Source: an uncultured Coriobacteriaceae bacterium
Lineage (GTDB): Bacteria > Actinomycetota > Coriobacteriia > Coriobacteriales > Atopobiaceae
Direction of reading: 5' to 3'
Assembly (NCBI GenBank): GCA_902793195.1
Contig: CADBCS010000020.1
Coordinates: 46,687 to 110,686 of the forward strand
Length of the DNA: 64,000 nucleotides
In this document: positions 8,725-17,487 of the stretch, one piece after another
How the letters are laid out: every line of letters begins with the position of its first letter
Position numbering within the stretch: position 1 is the stretch's first letter
Program-made: the position numbers and the translations under genes
Notes under the pieces: model-generated
What the model saw: only the letters and a program-made list of their open reading frames with translations
What the model was told of the DNA's origin: nothing
Databases searched by the model: none

Positions 8725-8830
8725 GTGCACCTCCTTTCGAATGCTAGCCATTATGACACAAAGGCGTTCGGCTTGAGTCAAGTAGCTTGGCATACAATCG
8801 CCTGCGCCTGGCTCGCATGGCGGTGATACC

Positions 8831-11800
8831 ATGTGGTGCGTGACAAGTACGTCGATGGGAGGGAACGTGGCCGTCTCCATTGTCCAAACGTCCGAGGAGG
8901 GCATCGTCTGCAGTCAGGCCCGGGAGGCGCTTCGCGAGGGAGTGCGCTCACAGGGGGGTGCCGTGCTGCTCGTGCCCACGTTCGCGCAGGCGATCGACGC
9001 CCAACGCGTGCTTGCGCAAGAACGTGGCCTGGCGATGTCGGTTGCAACCACCACGCCGGCCGCCTGGGTTCGTGATCGCTGGGAGGTGTGGGGCGACGGG
9101 CGAGCCCTCGCCGACGACGTGGTGCTCTCGGTCTTGGCGCGAAGCGTCCTCGTGGACTCGACGGACGAGGAGCGTGGTCCCATCCGCCTTTCGGTGGGCA
9201 TGGTTCGGCTGCTGTCTCGTTTGGTCAACCGTGCGCTGCCCTGGCTTCCGCTCGATGCCGACGGCAGGGCGATCCGTCCGGTCTGCGCCAAAGCCGGTCT
9301 CACCGAGACCGAGACGCGAGTCGTGGGCCTTGCGGGCAAGTTGGGCGTGCTTTTGGCACGGCGTGGGTATGTGGGCCGAGCCGAAGCCGGCGTGCGTCTG
9401 TGCCAGGCGCTCGCGATGGGCGGGGCGTCTTTGCCGGCGGTGGTCGCGTGCGGCTTCTCGCACATGGAGCGTCCCGACCGCGAGCTTTTGCGCTACCTTG
9501 CCGAGGCGACACCGGTGAGCTTGGTGGCACGGGCGGACGAGCGGGCGAGCGGTGCGGCGCTGCGCGAGCTGGTTGAGCAGCTCGGCGGGGCGTGGGATAA
9601 GCCCCAGGCGCTGCCGCCCCAGGCGCATCCGCATCGCGACGCCTGCCTGCAGGAGTTGTGCGGGGCGCTCTTTGGGGACGCTCCCGCAGGTCGTCGCGGG
9701 GGAGACGCGGTCGAGCTCCTGCATGCGACCGGGCCCGTGGCCGAGGCCGAGCTCGTCGCACGGCGCGTGTGCGAGCTCGTGGGGGAGTGTGCGGGGGACA
9801 AGCTGCCCTGCGTGGCGATCGCCGTGGCAGACGGCGAGAGCGCCCGTCGCGAGCTGGTTCCCAAGCTCGTCGCGCGAGGGCTGAGCGTAAGGCAGCAGTG
9901 GACGCGCGCACTGGGAGACGTTCCCGCCATACAGGGGTTCCTCTCGTTTGCCCGCATCGTCGCACAGCTGGTGGAGCTCGACGCGAGCTGGCCGGAGCCC
10001 GCACACGGGCTCGAGGGTCCCGTGCCCCAGTTGGGAGACATGAGCTGGTGGCCACCACGCGAGCTCGTGGACTTCCTGCTTGGCGACCTCTCGAACATGC
10101 CTGCCGCCCGAGCGTGGCAGCTCGACGCGCAATGGCGCGGCAACCGGCTTCTCACCCCAAGGGACGTGCTCGCCACCCTGCAGTCCGAGAGGGACACGTC
10201 GGTGCCCGTGGCCCGTGCGACCGGCGAGTTGCTGCGCGGACGCGTTGGCTCCGCGGCCTCCAAGCTGCTCGCACCGCTCGTCTCGCTTGGCAACGCCCGC
10301 GAGCGCGTCCAGGCGGACGAGGCCATGGCATCCATGCAGGCGATCCTGCGCATTGCCGGAACGCTGCACGACCTCGGCGTAACGGCCGACCCTTCCGTGG
10401 AGGGCGCGTTGCCCCTTCGTGAGCTCGTGCGCCTGTGCGAGTGGGGCGTAATGGGTTCGAGCATGGTGGAGCGCGCGGCGCTTGGGGAGGGGTCGGCCCA
10501 GGTTGTGGTTACCGACATGCAGGGCGCCGCGTCTCTTGGCCCATGCTCGGTGGAGTCGCTGGTCCTATGCGGATGCACCGCGGCCGAGCAGTCCCTGCAG
10601 ACGGGAGATGACCTCTTGCGGTCCCTGCTCGAGCGCCTTGGCGTTGAGCCGCCGGACAACCCCATTGCCCAGATGCGCGCCACGCTTGCGGCGCTCGTGC
10701 GCGTGCCGCGTAGGCACCTGGTGTTCGAGTGGACGCAGACAAACGCAGACGGGGGCGAGGCGTATCCCTCCGTAATGCTCACCGAGGTGCTTACGGCGCT
10801 GGGCGTTGGGGCTGGCGAGGACCCGGCCAACGCCGGAGTGTCCGTGCGCCGTCGTGCCGAGACGGACCTGGTGGCCAATCGCGGCGCGTCGGGCATGCGC
10901 CCACTCGTGGTGGCAGACGACCCGCCGGCCCCCGCGGGCAAGCTCAGCTCCGAGGTCCGAGAGCTCGTGTTCGTACCGCAAAACGGCAGCCTGCGGCTTC
11001 CCGGCGACCGCCCCGTACTCTCCGCCTCTCAGGTGGAGACCTACCTGGACTGCCCCCTCAAGTGGTTCAGCCTCAGGCGCCTGCGGTTGGGAGGCGTCGA
11101 CGCCGGTCACACGGGCATGGAGATGGGCACCTTTGCGCACCGCGTGTTGGAGAAGACCCACGGCGAGTTGCTTGTGCGTGCGTTGGGAGAGGGGGACGAG
11201 CCCCTCAGTGAGGCGCAGATACGCGAGCTCGGCGAGCGAAGCCTCACGACGAGCGTATCAGGATCGCGCGTGGATGCCGCGAACCTGGATCTGGCCCGCT
11301 CGACGCTCGAGCTCGAGTTCGACCTGCACCAGCAGCACATGTACATGGTGCGCAAGCCCCGACCGTCCCAGCAGCTGCTCGTGGCGCACAACTCCATGGA
11401 GCGGGCCCAGGAGGAGAGGCTCAAAAAGGACCTGCTCTCGACCCTGGAGTACGAGACGCGCATCCTGCAAGGGTTCGAGCCACGTCTCTTTGAGTGGAGC
11501 TTTGGCAGGGGAGACGATCTGGTCGAGTATGCCGGGGCCTATTTTACGGGTACGGTGGACCGCATAGACGTGAGCACTCACGGTACGGCGGTGATCATCG
11601 ACTACAAGCACAAGAGTCCTGCGGGATTCGCGACGGAGTACGATGCCCTGCAGCCCGGCGTGCTGGAAGGCACGCAGCTTCCCAACCGCGTGCAGTCGCT
11701 CATCTACGCGCAGGTGGTCCGGCGTGCGTTCGAGGGGCAGCTGCGCCTGGTGGGAACGGTGTACCTGAGCACCAAGAGCCCCCACGCGCTCGCTGGCGCG

Positions 11801-12043
11801 GCCGACGAGAACGTGGCCGACCTCGTGTTTGGCAACCTGCGTGCGGCGCGCATCCCCAGCGTGTGCGTGCCACGCACCTCGAAGGGGGAGTCGGGCATGG
11901 AGGACCTGCTCGACCGAACCGAGGAGCTGGTTGCCGAGCAGGTGGGGCGGATGCTCGCGGGCAACGTCGAGGCACGTCCGCGTGACTGGCACTCCTGTGA
12001 CTTCTGCCCGGTGGCTCAGTGCGAGAGGAGGCTGATGCGATAA
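8831..12043 (+). CDS. addB: AddB-like helicase-nuclease subunit (PD-(D/E)XK, Fe-S type)
   Basis: The partner of AddA in RecBCD-like repair of double-strand ends. At 1070 residues it has the usual AddB size. The C-terminal nuclease has TGTVDRID (about residue 906) and VIIDYKHK, the Asp and D-x-K catalytic pattern. Cysteines in YLDCPLKW (about 737) and in CDFCPVAQC (about 1056) match the AddB 4Fe-4S cluster. The N-terminal half is a degenerate helicase with no clear Walker A motif, nearer to RexB than to Bacillus AddB. The stop TAA overlaps the addA ATG. An alternative GTG start at 8867 has GGGAGGG close upstream, so the exact N-terminus is open. Confidence 0.88.
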   Translation: MWCVTSTSMGGNVAVSIVQTSEEGIVCSQAREALREGVRSQGGAVLLVPTFAQAIDAQRVLAQERGLAMSVATTTPAAWVRDRWEVWGDGRALADDVVLSVLARSVLVDSTDEERGPIRLSVGMVRLLSRLVNRALPWLPLDADGRAIRPVCAKAGLTETETRVVGLAGKLGVLLARRGYVGRAEAGVRLCQALAMGGASLPAVVACGFSHMERPDRELLRYLAEATPVSLVARADERASGAALRELVEQLGGAWDKPQALPPQAHPHRDACLQELCGALFGDAPAGRRGGDAVELLHATGPVAEAELVARRVCELVGECAGDKLPCVAIAVADGESARRELVPKLVARGLSVRQQWTRALGDVPAIQGFLSFARIVAQLVELDASWPEPAHGLEGPVPQLGDMSWWPPRELVDFLLGDLSNMPAARAWQLDAQWRGNRLLTPRDVLATLQSERDTSVPVARATGELLRGRVGSAASKLLAPLVSLGNARERVQADEAMASMQAILRIAGTLHDLGVTADPSVEGALPLRELVRLCEWGVMGSSMVERAALGEGSAQVVVTDMQGAASLGPCSVESLVLCGCTAAEQSLQTGDDLLRSLLERLGVEPPDNPIAQMRATLAALVRVPRRHLVFEWTQTNADGGEAYPSVMLTEVLTALGVGAGEDPANAGVSVRRRAETDLVANRGASGMRPLVVADDPPAPAGKLSSEVRELVFVPQNGSLRLPGDRPVLSASQVETYLDCPLKWFSLRRLRLGGVDAGHTGMEMGTFAHRVLEKTHGELLVRALGEGDEPLSEAQIRELGERSLTTSVSGSRVDAANLDLARSTLELEFDLHQQHMYMVRKPRPSQQLLVAHNSMERAQEERLKKDLLSTLEYETRILQGFEPRLFEWSFGRGDDLVEYAGAYFTGTVDRIDVSTHGTAVIIDYKHKSPAGFATEYDALQPGVLEGTQLPNRVQSLIYAQVVRRAFEGQLRLVGTVYLSTKSPHALAGAADENVADLVFGNLRAARIPSVCVPRTSKGESGMEDLLDRTEELVAEQVGRMLAGNVEARPRDWHSCDFCPVAQCERRLMR

Positions 12044-15000
12044 TGGCCGCCATAGACCTCACCAGACTCAACGATTCGCAGCGGGCGGTGGCGACGCGGC
12101 TCGACGAGCCGCTGTTCGTTGCGGCAGGTGCTGGGTCGGGAAAGACGTTCACCCTTACGGCCCGACTCGTACATGCGCTGTCCTTGGGATCTGCCACCGA
12201 CGGCGGACGGTATCTGGACTCCATCGACCAGGCCCTGGTCATCACCTTTACCAAGGCCGCAGCGCTCGAGATTGCCGAGCGCGTGCGTGGGGCGCTTCGC
12301 GCGGCGGGCGAGGAGGACCCGTACCTGCGCGAGGAGTCGTTTAAGGTGGACGGGGCGTGGATCAGCACCATCCATGGCATGTGCGCGCGGATACTGCGCA
12401 GACATGCCGTGGAGCTTGGTGTGGACCCCGAGTTCAGGGTGTGCGAGGGGAGCGTGCACGAGGCGCTTGCGGCCCGGGCGATGGACGAGGTCCTGTCGCA
12501 GGTGCAGCACGACGACGCCTTTGCCGCCCTCAGGCACGAGTATGCCCTCTGGAGCCCAGGTGGCATTGCCGACATGGTGCGGACGCTGAGGTCGGAGGCG
12601 TCCAAGTGCGTTGACGGGTTCGACGGGCTGGTGTGGCCCACCACCAACGAGACGGCCGCCTGCATGCGTCGTCTGCTTGCGGCGATGGAGGCCATCTGCG
12701 CGGTCAAGCTCACTCCCAAGCAGAGCGCCGTGGCCGAGGCGACCCGTGACGCCGTGGCGGGCTTTTTGGCTCTGGCCCCTGGCGAGCAGACCGCCGACCG
12801 CGCGTGCCAGGCACTTGCGGGGCTGAGCGTGCCCTCCCTGCGCGCCGCCGCAACGAAGGCCCTGGCCGCGGACGCTCGACAGTGTCTGGTCGAGGCGGTG
12901 GTGTGCGCCCAGTACGAGCGCGTGCAACAGTTCGCCCCACAGCTCGCAGACATTGCGCGTCGGGTGGACGAGCGGTTTGCGGAGCTCAAGCTCGAGCGCT
13001 CCTATCTGGACAACGACGACCTCATCGCCCTTGCCCTGGAGGCCGTGGAGCGCTGTCCCGAGGTCACGAAAGACTATGCGGGGCGCTTTAGGCTCGTGAT
13101 GATCGACGAGTTCCAGGACACCGACTCGCGGCAGCTCAGGCTCATCGGCTTGCTGTCCGGCGAGCATCGCGAGCACCTCACGACGGTGGGGGATGCCCAG
13201 CAGTCGATTTATCGCTTCCGTGGCGGCGACGTCGAGGTGTTCCGCGAGCATGGCCGATCGCTTCCCGAATCGGCGCACGTGCGCATGGACGTCAACTATC
13301 GAAGCGACCCGCATGTGCTCGCCGCCGTCGAGCGCGTGTGCGGCGACACGGGCATGCTGGGCGACTTCCTCAAGCTGGCCGCGGACGGAGGGCGCACCAG
13401 TCGCTATGTGGCTCGCGACCGCGAGGGAACCATGCCGCCGCGCATCCGTCTGGAGGTGGCGAACGGAGGCACGTCGGAGCTTATGAGCGCGGTGCTTGCG
13501 GCCCAGCTCGCAGACCGCCTTGCCGACTACCACGCCAAGGGTCAGCCGCAGGGGAGCATGGCGCTGCTGTTGGGCACCACCAGCAAGGTGGGCATGTATC
13601 TGGACGCCTTGCGCGCCCGGGGACTCGAGGCTCTGGTAACGGGAGGGTCGTCGTTCTCGCAGACGCCCGAGGTGGGCGTGATGCAGGCGCTGCTCCATAC
13701 GCTCGCCAACCCGCACGACACCCAGGACGGCCTGTTCAGGCTGCTCTCCAGCGAGATGTTCATGCTGGATGCCGACGACTTCGTCCAGCTGGGGTCGCAG
13801 GGGCAGGACAAGCTCGACGCGCCGACCAAGCGTCCCATAGAGCAGTGCTTCGTGAGAGGCGCGCTGGAGCTGTACCAAGGGGCGTGCCCCTCCGAGCGTC
13901 TGGTCTGCGCGCACGATGTGCTGCGCAGGGCGTTCTCGCGGATGGGCCGCTGGCCGCTGGCCGACGTGTGTCAGAGCGTGGTGGACGAGAGCGGTTGGCT
14001 CGAGCGTCTGGAGGCGCAGGGCACCGACGGCCTTGCGCGGGCGGCCAACGTGCTGGCGTCCGTGCGCTACGTGCGTGAGCTCACGACCGACCTGGGGTTG
14101 GGACCAGCGCGTGCGGCAGACGAGTTCGACCGCTGGCTCGAGGCGTCCAAGCTCACGCCCAAGAACCTCTCGGGCGATCAGGTGGACGCGGTCCGGGTGA
14201 TGACGGTACACGGATCCAAGGGACTGCAGTTCGGCGTGTGCGCCGTGGCCGAGTGCTGGAGCTCGCCGGGCGTGGAGGGGGGTCTCTCGCTGGGGAGGAG
14301 GGACGGCAGGTGCATGGTGTGCGCCAAGCCCAAGGAGACACCCAAGGAGTTTGGCAGGCTACGCCGCGAGTACGTGCCGCCCGAGGACTGGGCGCAGTGC
14401 CGCTCGGTGGCAGACTGGGCCATGATGCTCGACGCGCAGGAGATGCAGGCGGCGATGGACGAGAAGGCACGCCTGCTCTATGTGGCGCTCACGCGCGCCG
14501 AGGAGGCCTTGGTCGTGGGGCTGCCCGTTGCCGACAAGGACTGGCTGAGGTCACCCATGGCGATGCAGACCCTGGGCGCGTTCGTGGATGTGGACGAGCT
14601 GGCTTCCGGCGAGCGGCGCATCGAGGTGTCGCCACAGGCACCCGTGGAGGTGGAGCTGAGGGTGCCGGACGGTGCCGGCGGCATGCGGCTGGTTCGCCAG
14701 GAGGCGGTGGTGGACGATGGCGTGGCGCGTGTGGTGAGTCTTGCGCGGCCGCAGGAGAAGGGCGACCCTTGGGTGGCCGACTCCGCGGGCTCGCTCAGCG
14801 GGTTCGACGGCGAGCTGCCCCTCTCGGTTCGCAGGATTTCCGTCCACGGCGTCGCGGGCCAAGACTTCGTGCAGACGCCGGATAGGAGCTTCCCGCTGTA
14901 CGACATTGGCGCGAGCGAGCTCGTGCCAAGCGGGTGGAGTCCGCGCGACGACGTGTTTAGCTACTCCTCCGTATGCAGGCAGCTGGAGGAACGCGACGCA

Positions 15001-15582
15001 TCCCAAAGCGGAAAGAGGCCGCCTGCGCCGACCCGTGCCGAGCAGGACGCACGGGCAGAGGGGTCTGCCTACACGCCCGACGCGGACAAGGCCACGGCGC
15101 TGGGATCGGCCTTCCACGAGCTTGCCCAGACCATGGTGGAGACAAAACGCGACCATAGTCCCGAGCGGATGGAGGCGCTCGCGCGAACGTGGCGTCTCTC
15201 GGAGCGGCAGAGGACGAGGCTGCGTGCGGCCGTGGAGCGATGGGAGAGGAGCGAGCTCCGGCAGGAGGCGTGGTCGTGGCCGCTCGTGCGCGCCGAGGTG
15301 CCCTTCTTCGTTCGTGTGGAGGACTCCGCCTACGGTGACTACATGGAGGGTGCCATCGACCTGCTGTGCACCGAGGGTCCCGAATGCGAGGGACATGCCC
15401 TGGTGGTGGACTACAAGACCGGCGACCTTGGACTCGGCGAGGAGGAGATGCTCGAGCGGCACGGGATGCAGGCCGAGCTGTATGCCCAGACGCTTCTCTC
15501 GCAGGGTTTTAGTGGCGTGAGCTGCGCGTTTATGGCCGTGGAGACCGGTGTGGTGGCCCGCTGGGAGTTCTGCGGCGCGTGA
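12043..15582 (+). CDS. addA: AddA-like ATP-dependent helicase/nuclease subunit A
   Basis: A 1179-residue UvrD/Rep-family helicase fused to a C-terminal nuclease. Visible motifs are Walker A AAGAGSGKT (about residue 27), Walker B MIDEFQDTD (about 352), VHGSKGLQF (about 721), LYVALTRAEEAL (motif VI) and the nuclease motifs EGAIDLL and VVDYKTG (about 1120). With AddB it should unwind and resect double-strand breaks for recombination. ATG 12043 overlaps the addB stop (TAATG) and has GAGAGGAGG about 10 bases upstream. It is the last gene of the operon, followed by repeats rather than a gene. Confidence 0.93.
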   Translation: MAAIDLTRLNDSQRAVATRLDEPLFVAAGAGSGKTFTLTARLVHALSLGSATDGGRYLDSIDQALVITFTKAAALEIAERVRGALRAAGEEDPYLREESFKVDGAWISTIHGMCARILRRHAVELGVDPEFRVCEGSVHEALAARAMDEVLSQVQHDDAFAALRHEYALWSPGGIADMVRTLRSEASKCVDGFDGLVWPTTNETAACMRRLLAAMEAICAVKLTPKQSAVAEATRDAVAGFLALAPGEQTADRACQALAGLSVPSLRAAATKALAADARQCLVEAVVCAQYERVQQFAPQLADIARRVDERFAELKLERSYLDNDDLIALALEAVERCPEVTKDYAGRFRLVMIDEFQDTDSRQLRLIGLLSGEHREHLTTVGDAQQSIYRFRGGDVEVFREHGRSLPESAHVRMDVNYRSDPHVLAAVERVCGDTGMLGDFLKLAADGGRTSRYVARDREGTMPPRIRLEVANGGTSELMSAVLAAQLADRLADYHAKGQPQGSMALLLGTTSKVGMYLDALRARGLEALVTGGSSFSQTPEVGVMQALLHTLANPHDTQDGLFRLLSSEMFMLDADDFVQLGSQGQDKLDAPTKRPIEQCFVRGALELYQGACPSERLVCAHDVLRRAFSRMGRWPLADVCQSVVDESGWLERLEAQGTDGLARAANVLASVRYVRELTTDLGLGPARAADEFDRWLEASKLTPKNLSGDQVDAVRVMTVHGSKGLQFGVCAVAECWSSPGVEGGLSLGRRDGRCMVCAKPKETPKEFGRLRREYVPPEDWAQCRSVADWAMMLDAQEMQAAMDEKARLLYVALTRAEEALVVGLPVADKDWLRSPMAMQTLGAFVDVDELASGERRIEVSPQAPVEVELRVPDGAGGMRLVRQEAVVDDGVARVVSLARPQEKGDPWVADSAGSLSGFDGELPLSVRRISVHGVAGQDFVQTPDRSFPLYDIGASELVPSGWSPRDDVFSYSSVCRQLEERDASQSGKRPPAPTRAEQDARAEGSAYTPDADKATALGSAFHELAQTMVETKRDHSPERMEALARTWRLSERQRTRLRAAVERWERSELRQEAWSWPLVRAEVPFFVRVEDSAYGDYMEGAIDLLCTEGPECEGHALVVDYKTGDLGLGEEEMLERHGMQAELYAQTLLSQGFSGVSCAFMAVETGVVARWEFCGA

Positions 15583-15586
15583 GGTG

Positions 15587-15765
15587 TGTCCCCGGTGCGG
15601 GGGCGTCCCTGGTGCGGGGGCGCGTCCCTGGTGCGGGGTGCCGCGTGGGGGTGCCGCGTACGATAACGTGACTAAAGCAGTCCCTACCGCGCACGATTTT
15701 GCCCGGAAATCGCGCGCGGTAGGGGCCGAACTTGTCACCAAATCGTACATGCCGCGTACGACTTC
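15587..15765. repeat. Repeat locus A: GC minisatellite plus ACCGCGYRCGATTT palindromic unit
   Basis: Bases 15587-15655 hold imperfect tandem copies of a unit near GCGTCCCTGGTGCGGGGG. Bases 15661-15765 hold an inverted pair, CCCTACCGCGCACGATTT and AAATCGCGCGCGGTAGGG, followed by CCGAACTTGTCACCAAATCG. The same order of elements recurs at 17044-17402, on the other side of the ChW-repeat gene. The palindromic unit also recurs at 56480-56766. No gene is supported in it; peptide frames through it are repeat artefacts. Confidence 0.85.
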
Positions 15766-15809
15766 CTCTTGCCTGTCGCCGAACGCTGTCTGCAAAGTTG
15801 CTGAACGAT

Positions 15810-15818
15810 TGTTAAAAT
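15810..15818 (+). promoter_or_regulatory. Extended -10 promoter for the ChW-repeat protein
   Basis: TGTTAAAAT is a TG-n-TAAAAT extended -10, 40 bases before the ATG at 15859, within a locally AT-rich patch. No clear -35 is seen at the normal distance. Confidence 0.4.
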
Positions 15819-15858
15819 TATTCTGCAAGTGTAGCCTGTGTCGAGGAATCGAGGTGCC

Positions 15859-17040
15859 ATGATACGTTCTAAGAGTGTGGTCACGATAGCGTTGGGCGCG
15901 ATGCTCGCGTTTATGGGCTCCCCCGTTGGGGCACTGGCCGAAGGGGCCGCTGTTCCCAGCGAACAGGAGAGCGCGCAGGAGCCGACCACGTTGGGTGAGA
16001 CTCCTGCAACCGAGGTACCTACGCCCAACGAGGATCTTGTCATGGAGAACGAATCGGTCCTCACCACGCAGGACGAGGCCGTGGATGTGGTCGAGTCGGA
16101 TTCGACCGCGGACATCGAAGAGGTGGTGGTCGAAGACGAGTCTGGTTCCGGGAAGACTCAGGATGACGCAGTGATTACCACCCAGTCCGAGGGCGATGCG
16201 CTCCAGACCCAGGCTGCCGGCAGCGTGAGGTATCGCACGCACGTGCAGCGAATCGGTTGGCAGGGATGGCGCAACAACGGCGCGACGAGTGGTACCTCCG
16301 GCATGTCCAGACGCCTGGAGGGCATAAAGATTGCGATAGGCGGCGTATCGGGCGGAATCGAGTACCGCACCCATGTTCAAAAGCAGGGCTGGCAGGGATG
16401 GCGCAGGAACGGAGCGATGAGCGGCACCTCCAACAAGTCACTGCGACTCGAGGCGATTCAGATTCGCTTGACCGGAGCCGCGGCAAAGAGCTACAACGTC
16501 TACTATCGCGTGCATGCGCAGAAGTTCGGTTGGATGGGCTGGGCATGTAACGGTGGCTCTGCGGGAACCGCGGGATACTCCTATCGGCTCGAGGCAATCC
16601 AAATTAGGCTTGTGCCCAAGGGACAAAGGGCACCCGGCTCGACCGCAAACGCGTTTCGCACGGTTGTTAAGAGCATCTCGGGAAGGCGCTGGAATATAAC
16701 CATGCCCTCGTCTTGGGGCGGTTCGGCAGGCTTTACGCTCAGTCGCAATCAATCCTACGGGCCGTACTTCAGCAAGTTGTGGCGCGCGGGCAACAGGGGG
16801 AGCGTCTGGTACATGTTCCCTGAGTATGCCGTTGCAGATCCTACCGGCATGACCGTTCGGCTCAAGAGCGGGCAGACCATAAAGGTGTTCACGGGAGGAG
16901 GCTTTGGCGATAGCTACGTAATACCCATACATAACATCAACTCCAGCGGCGAGAACCTCTACGTCGTTGCATACACGTTCAATGCGCTGCGACAGCTGGC
17001 AGCTTGTACCAGCATCAACGCCTCTTTCTCGAATCCTTAA
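15859..17040 (+). CDS. Secreted protein with three ChW (clostridial hydrophobic W) repeats
   Basis: A 393-residue exported protein. Residues 1-30 form a signal peptide (IALGAMLAFMGSPVGALAEG). An acidic, low-complexity region follows (about 31-120). Three tandem ChW modules, each with a YRTHVQ...GWQGW...G pattern and ending LEGIKI or LEAIQI, lie at about residues 124-164, 168-205 and 214-251. The last 140 residues are a Trp/Tyr/Gly-rich domain I do not recognise. ChW repeats are associated with cell-surface proteins that bind macromolecules, so an extracellular binding role is likely. GAGG precedes ATG 15859; a GTG start at 15838 has less support. The gene is bracketed by related repeat loci on both sides. 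Confidence 0.82.
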   Translation: MIRSKSVVTIALGAMLAFMGSPVGALAEGAAVPSEQESAQEPTTLGETPATEVPTPNEDLVMENESVLTTQDEAVDVVESDSTADIEEVVVEDESGSGKTQDDAVITTQSEGDALQTQAAGSVRYRTHVQRIGWQGWRNNGATSGTSGMSRRLEGIKIAIGGVSGGIEYRTHVQKQGWQGWRRNGAMSGTSNKSLRLEAIQIRLTGAAAKSYNVYYRVHAQKFGWMGWACNGGSAGTAGYSYRLEAIQIRLVPKGQRAPGSTANAFRTVVKSISGRRWNITMPSSWGGSAGFTLSRNQSYGPYFSKLWRAGNRGSVWYMFPEYAVADPTGMTVRLKSGQTIKVFTGGGFGDSYVIPIHNINSSGENLYVVAYTFNALRQLAACTSINASFSNP

Positions 17041-17043
17041 TCG

Positions 17044-17402
17044 CGTCTTGCGTCCCTGGCGTGGGGGCGTCGCGTCCCTGGTGTGGGGGCGCGTGCCTGG
17101 CGCGAGGGCGCCGCGTGACAGGTGAGAGGGCGCGTCCCTGGTGTGGGGGCGCGTGCCTGGCGCGAGGGCACCGCGTACAATAACGTGACAAAAACGGTCC
17201 CTACCGCGTACGATTTCGGCTGATTATCGTACGCGGTAGGGGCCGATCTTGTCACCAAATCGTGCGCGGTGCCCCTGCCAGGCCCGTAAATCGCGCGCGG
17301 TAGGGACCGGACTTGTCACCAAATCGTACACGGTATCCCTGCCAGGCCCGAGAATCGCGCGCGGTAGGGACCGGACTTGTCGCCAAATCGTACATGGCGC
17401 CG
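17044..17402. repeat. Repeat locus B: minisatellite plus three ACCGCGYRCGATTT-type units
   Basis: Bases 17044-17170 hold about five imperfect copies of a GCGTCCCTGGTGTGGGGGC-like unit. Bases 17172-17402 hold a palindromic pair (CCCTACCGCGTACGATTT / ATCGTACGCGGTAGGGG) and then tandem units of about 63 bases, each containing CGCGCGGTAGGGACCGGACTTGTC followed by a CAAATCGT box (quoted in two parts of one unit). Together with locus A it brackets the ChW gene. This accounts for nearly all of the 447-base gap before dnaE. Confidence 0.85.
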
Positions 17403-17443
17403 CGCACCCTCCCGTTGCGGTCGTTTCTGGGCAGCGGTCGCGC

Positions 17444-17449
17444 TAGAAT
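17444..17449 (+). promoter_or_regulatory. -10 element upstream of dnaE
   Basis: CGCTAGAATGG contains a good TAGAAT -10 some 39 bases before the ATG. TTGCGG upstream is spaced too far (about 23 bases) for a standard -35, so only the -10 is supported. Confidence 0.35.
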
Positions 17450-17487
17450 GGGAACCCAAACGAGCGAGCAGAGAGGGGATGCGGCGC

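Noticed and set aside
15661..15765. tRNA or small ORF in repeat locus A
   Set aside because: No cloverleaf, anticodon arm or T-loop can be drawn, and the short peptides through it are only translations of the repeat.
17172..17402. CRISPR-like array of about 63-base repeated units
   Set aside because: The units have no unique spacers; both the boxes and the segments between them are repeated, the same boxes occur elsewhere in inverted pairs, and there are no cas genes.
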